This document shows, piece by piece, positions 63,550 to 64,000 of a stretch of DNA of 64,000 bases (its first letter is position 1; every line of letters starts with the position of its first letter). Source of the DNA: Monodelphis domestica (taxonomy: Eukaryota; Chordata; Mammalia; Didelphimorphia; Didelphidae); contig NC_077227.1 of NCBI RefSeq assembly GCF_027887165.1, positions 354,787,350-354,851,349 of the forward strand. The letters run 5' to 3'. The position numbers and the translations under genes were made by a program. The notes under the pieces were generated by a model. The model searched no databases. It was given only the letters and a program-made list of their open reading frames with translations, and was not told the DNA's origin.

Positions 63550-64000
63550 GATGTCACAGTGCCCAAGTGGTCTCTTTAAGTGAGCTGCCATCAGTGTTGA
63601 TTTGGATCAACAAGGACTATCAGGAAATCAGGCCGTGCCTCATTGAGGGACTCCATGTCGGGCAGAGTTAATCCCAGCTCCATATTTGACTGTGTCTCCA
63701 GTAAAAGGTTAGCGGCAAACAATTATGCTCTTGGGGACTCTGTTTCAGGGCAAAGCAAAAAGATCGGTGTCTGCAGTTAGGAAACGAAGTCCCATAAGAG
63801 CTCCTTGCCTCCGGCCGCATTTGCCAGAGTCAAAGCAGTTTTGAATTCTATGCCAAGCTCTGTTGCACATTTTCAGCAGTGGTAGCAGGCAGATAGATAA
63901 GACTTCAGCCACTCATGGTCGGTCCCCTGTGCCCCAAAGGATCCAGGGACTTTGTTTCCTGGCCTATCTTTGGGCTGTCAGGCTGCAGGAGCCCGCAGGA
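63550..64000. other. repeat-free, CpG-containing DNA at right edge; regulatory candidate
   Basis: No recognised repeat. More CpG than the rest of the window ('gttagcggcaaacaattatg', 'cctccggccgcatttgccag') and no plausible frame. It could be a conserved element or the fringe of a gene lying beyond the window. Confidence 0.38.

Overview
The window looks like ordinary AT-rich mammalian chromosomal DNA with no intact protein-coding gene. The organism is most likely a marsupial. The abundant tRNA-derived CORE-SINEs (MAR1/MON1-like, plus a type with an RTE/BovB-like tail), the HAL1/L1 elements with a marsupial-type 3' region, and the mass of old MIR, MIR3, L2 and L3/CR1 copies fit a metatherian genome. 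I saw no Alu, B1/B2 or carnivore or ruminant SINEs. Family names come from recall of diagnostic sequence blocks, not from a database search; boundaries are usually good to about 10-20 bases.

Layout. 0-7 kb: a probable LTR fragment, a HAL1-like element (ORF1 remnant followed directly by the ORF2 C-terminal region), then an L2 interrupted by a SINE that is itself interrupted by an L1 3' end. 7-16 kb: SINEs, a small hAT-type element with terminal inverted repeats and an 8-bp target duplication, a 5'-truncated L1 (11.4-12.4 kb), and an antisense L1-like piece. 16-25 kb: little recognisable until 18.1 kb, then an unnamed dispersed repeat, several SINEs with clear target duplications, long GT/TA and GA microsatellites and another L1 3' fragment. 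25-33.7 kb: L3/CR1 relics broken by two LTR-like insertions (one with a perfect 4-bp target duplication), a short telomere-like tract, a 21-bp perfect hairpin and a 52-bp perfect inverted repeat beside an (AT)23 tract. 33.7-41 kb: repeat-poorer, with the best candidates for conserved non-coding (enhancer-like) DNA at 35.1-35.4 and 39.8-40.8 kb. 41-46.5 kb: dispersed-repeat copies, one unidentified protein-like pseudogene fragment (43.1-43.5 kb), L2, a second hAT-like element and a long antisense L3. 46.5-64 kb: mostly MIR/MIR3 and SINE copies separated by unique DNA, a possible LTR splitting a SINE (50.4-51.2 kb), further dispersed-repeat copies, a nested L3/L2 pair at 61.4-62.1 kb and a more CpG-containing unique tail at the right edge.

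Nothing here forms an operon or pathway. The simplest reading is an intergenic or intronic stretch with possible regulatory islands. All ORFs longer than about 60 codons can be explained as transposon remnants, microsatellite translation or chance, except the frame-broken 43.1-43.5 kb fragment.
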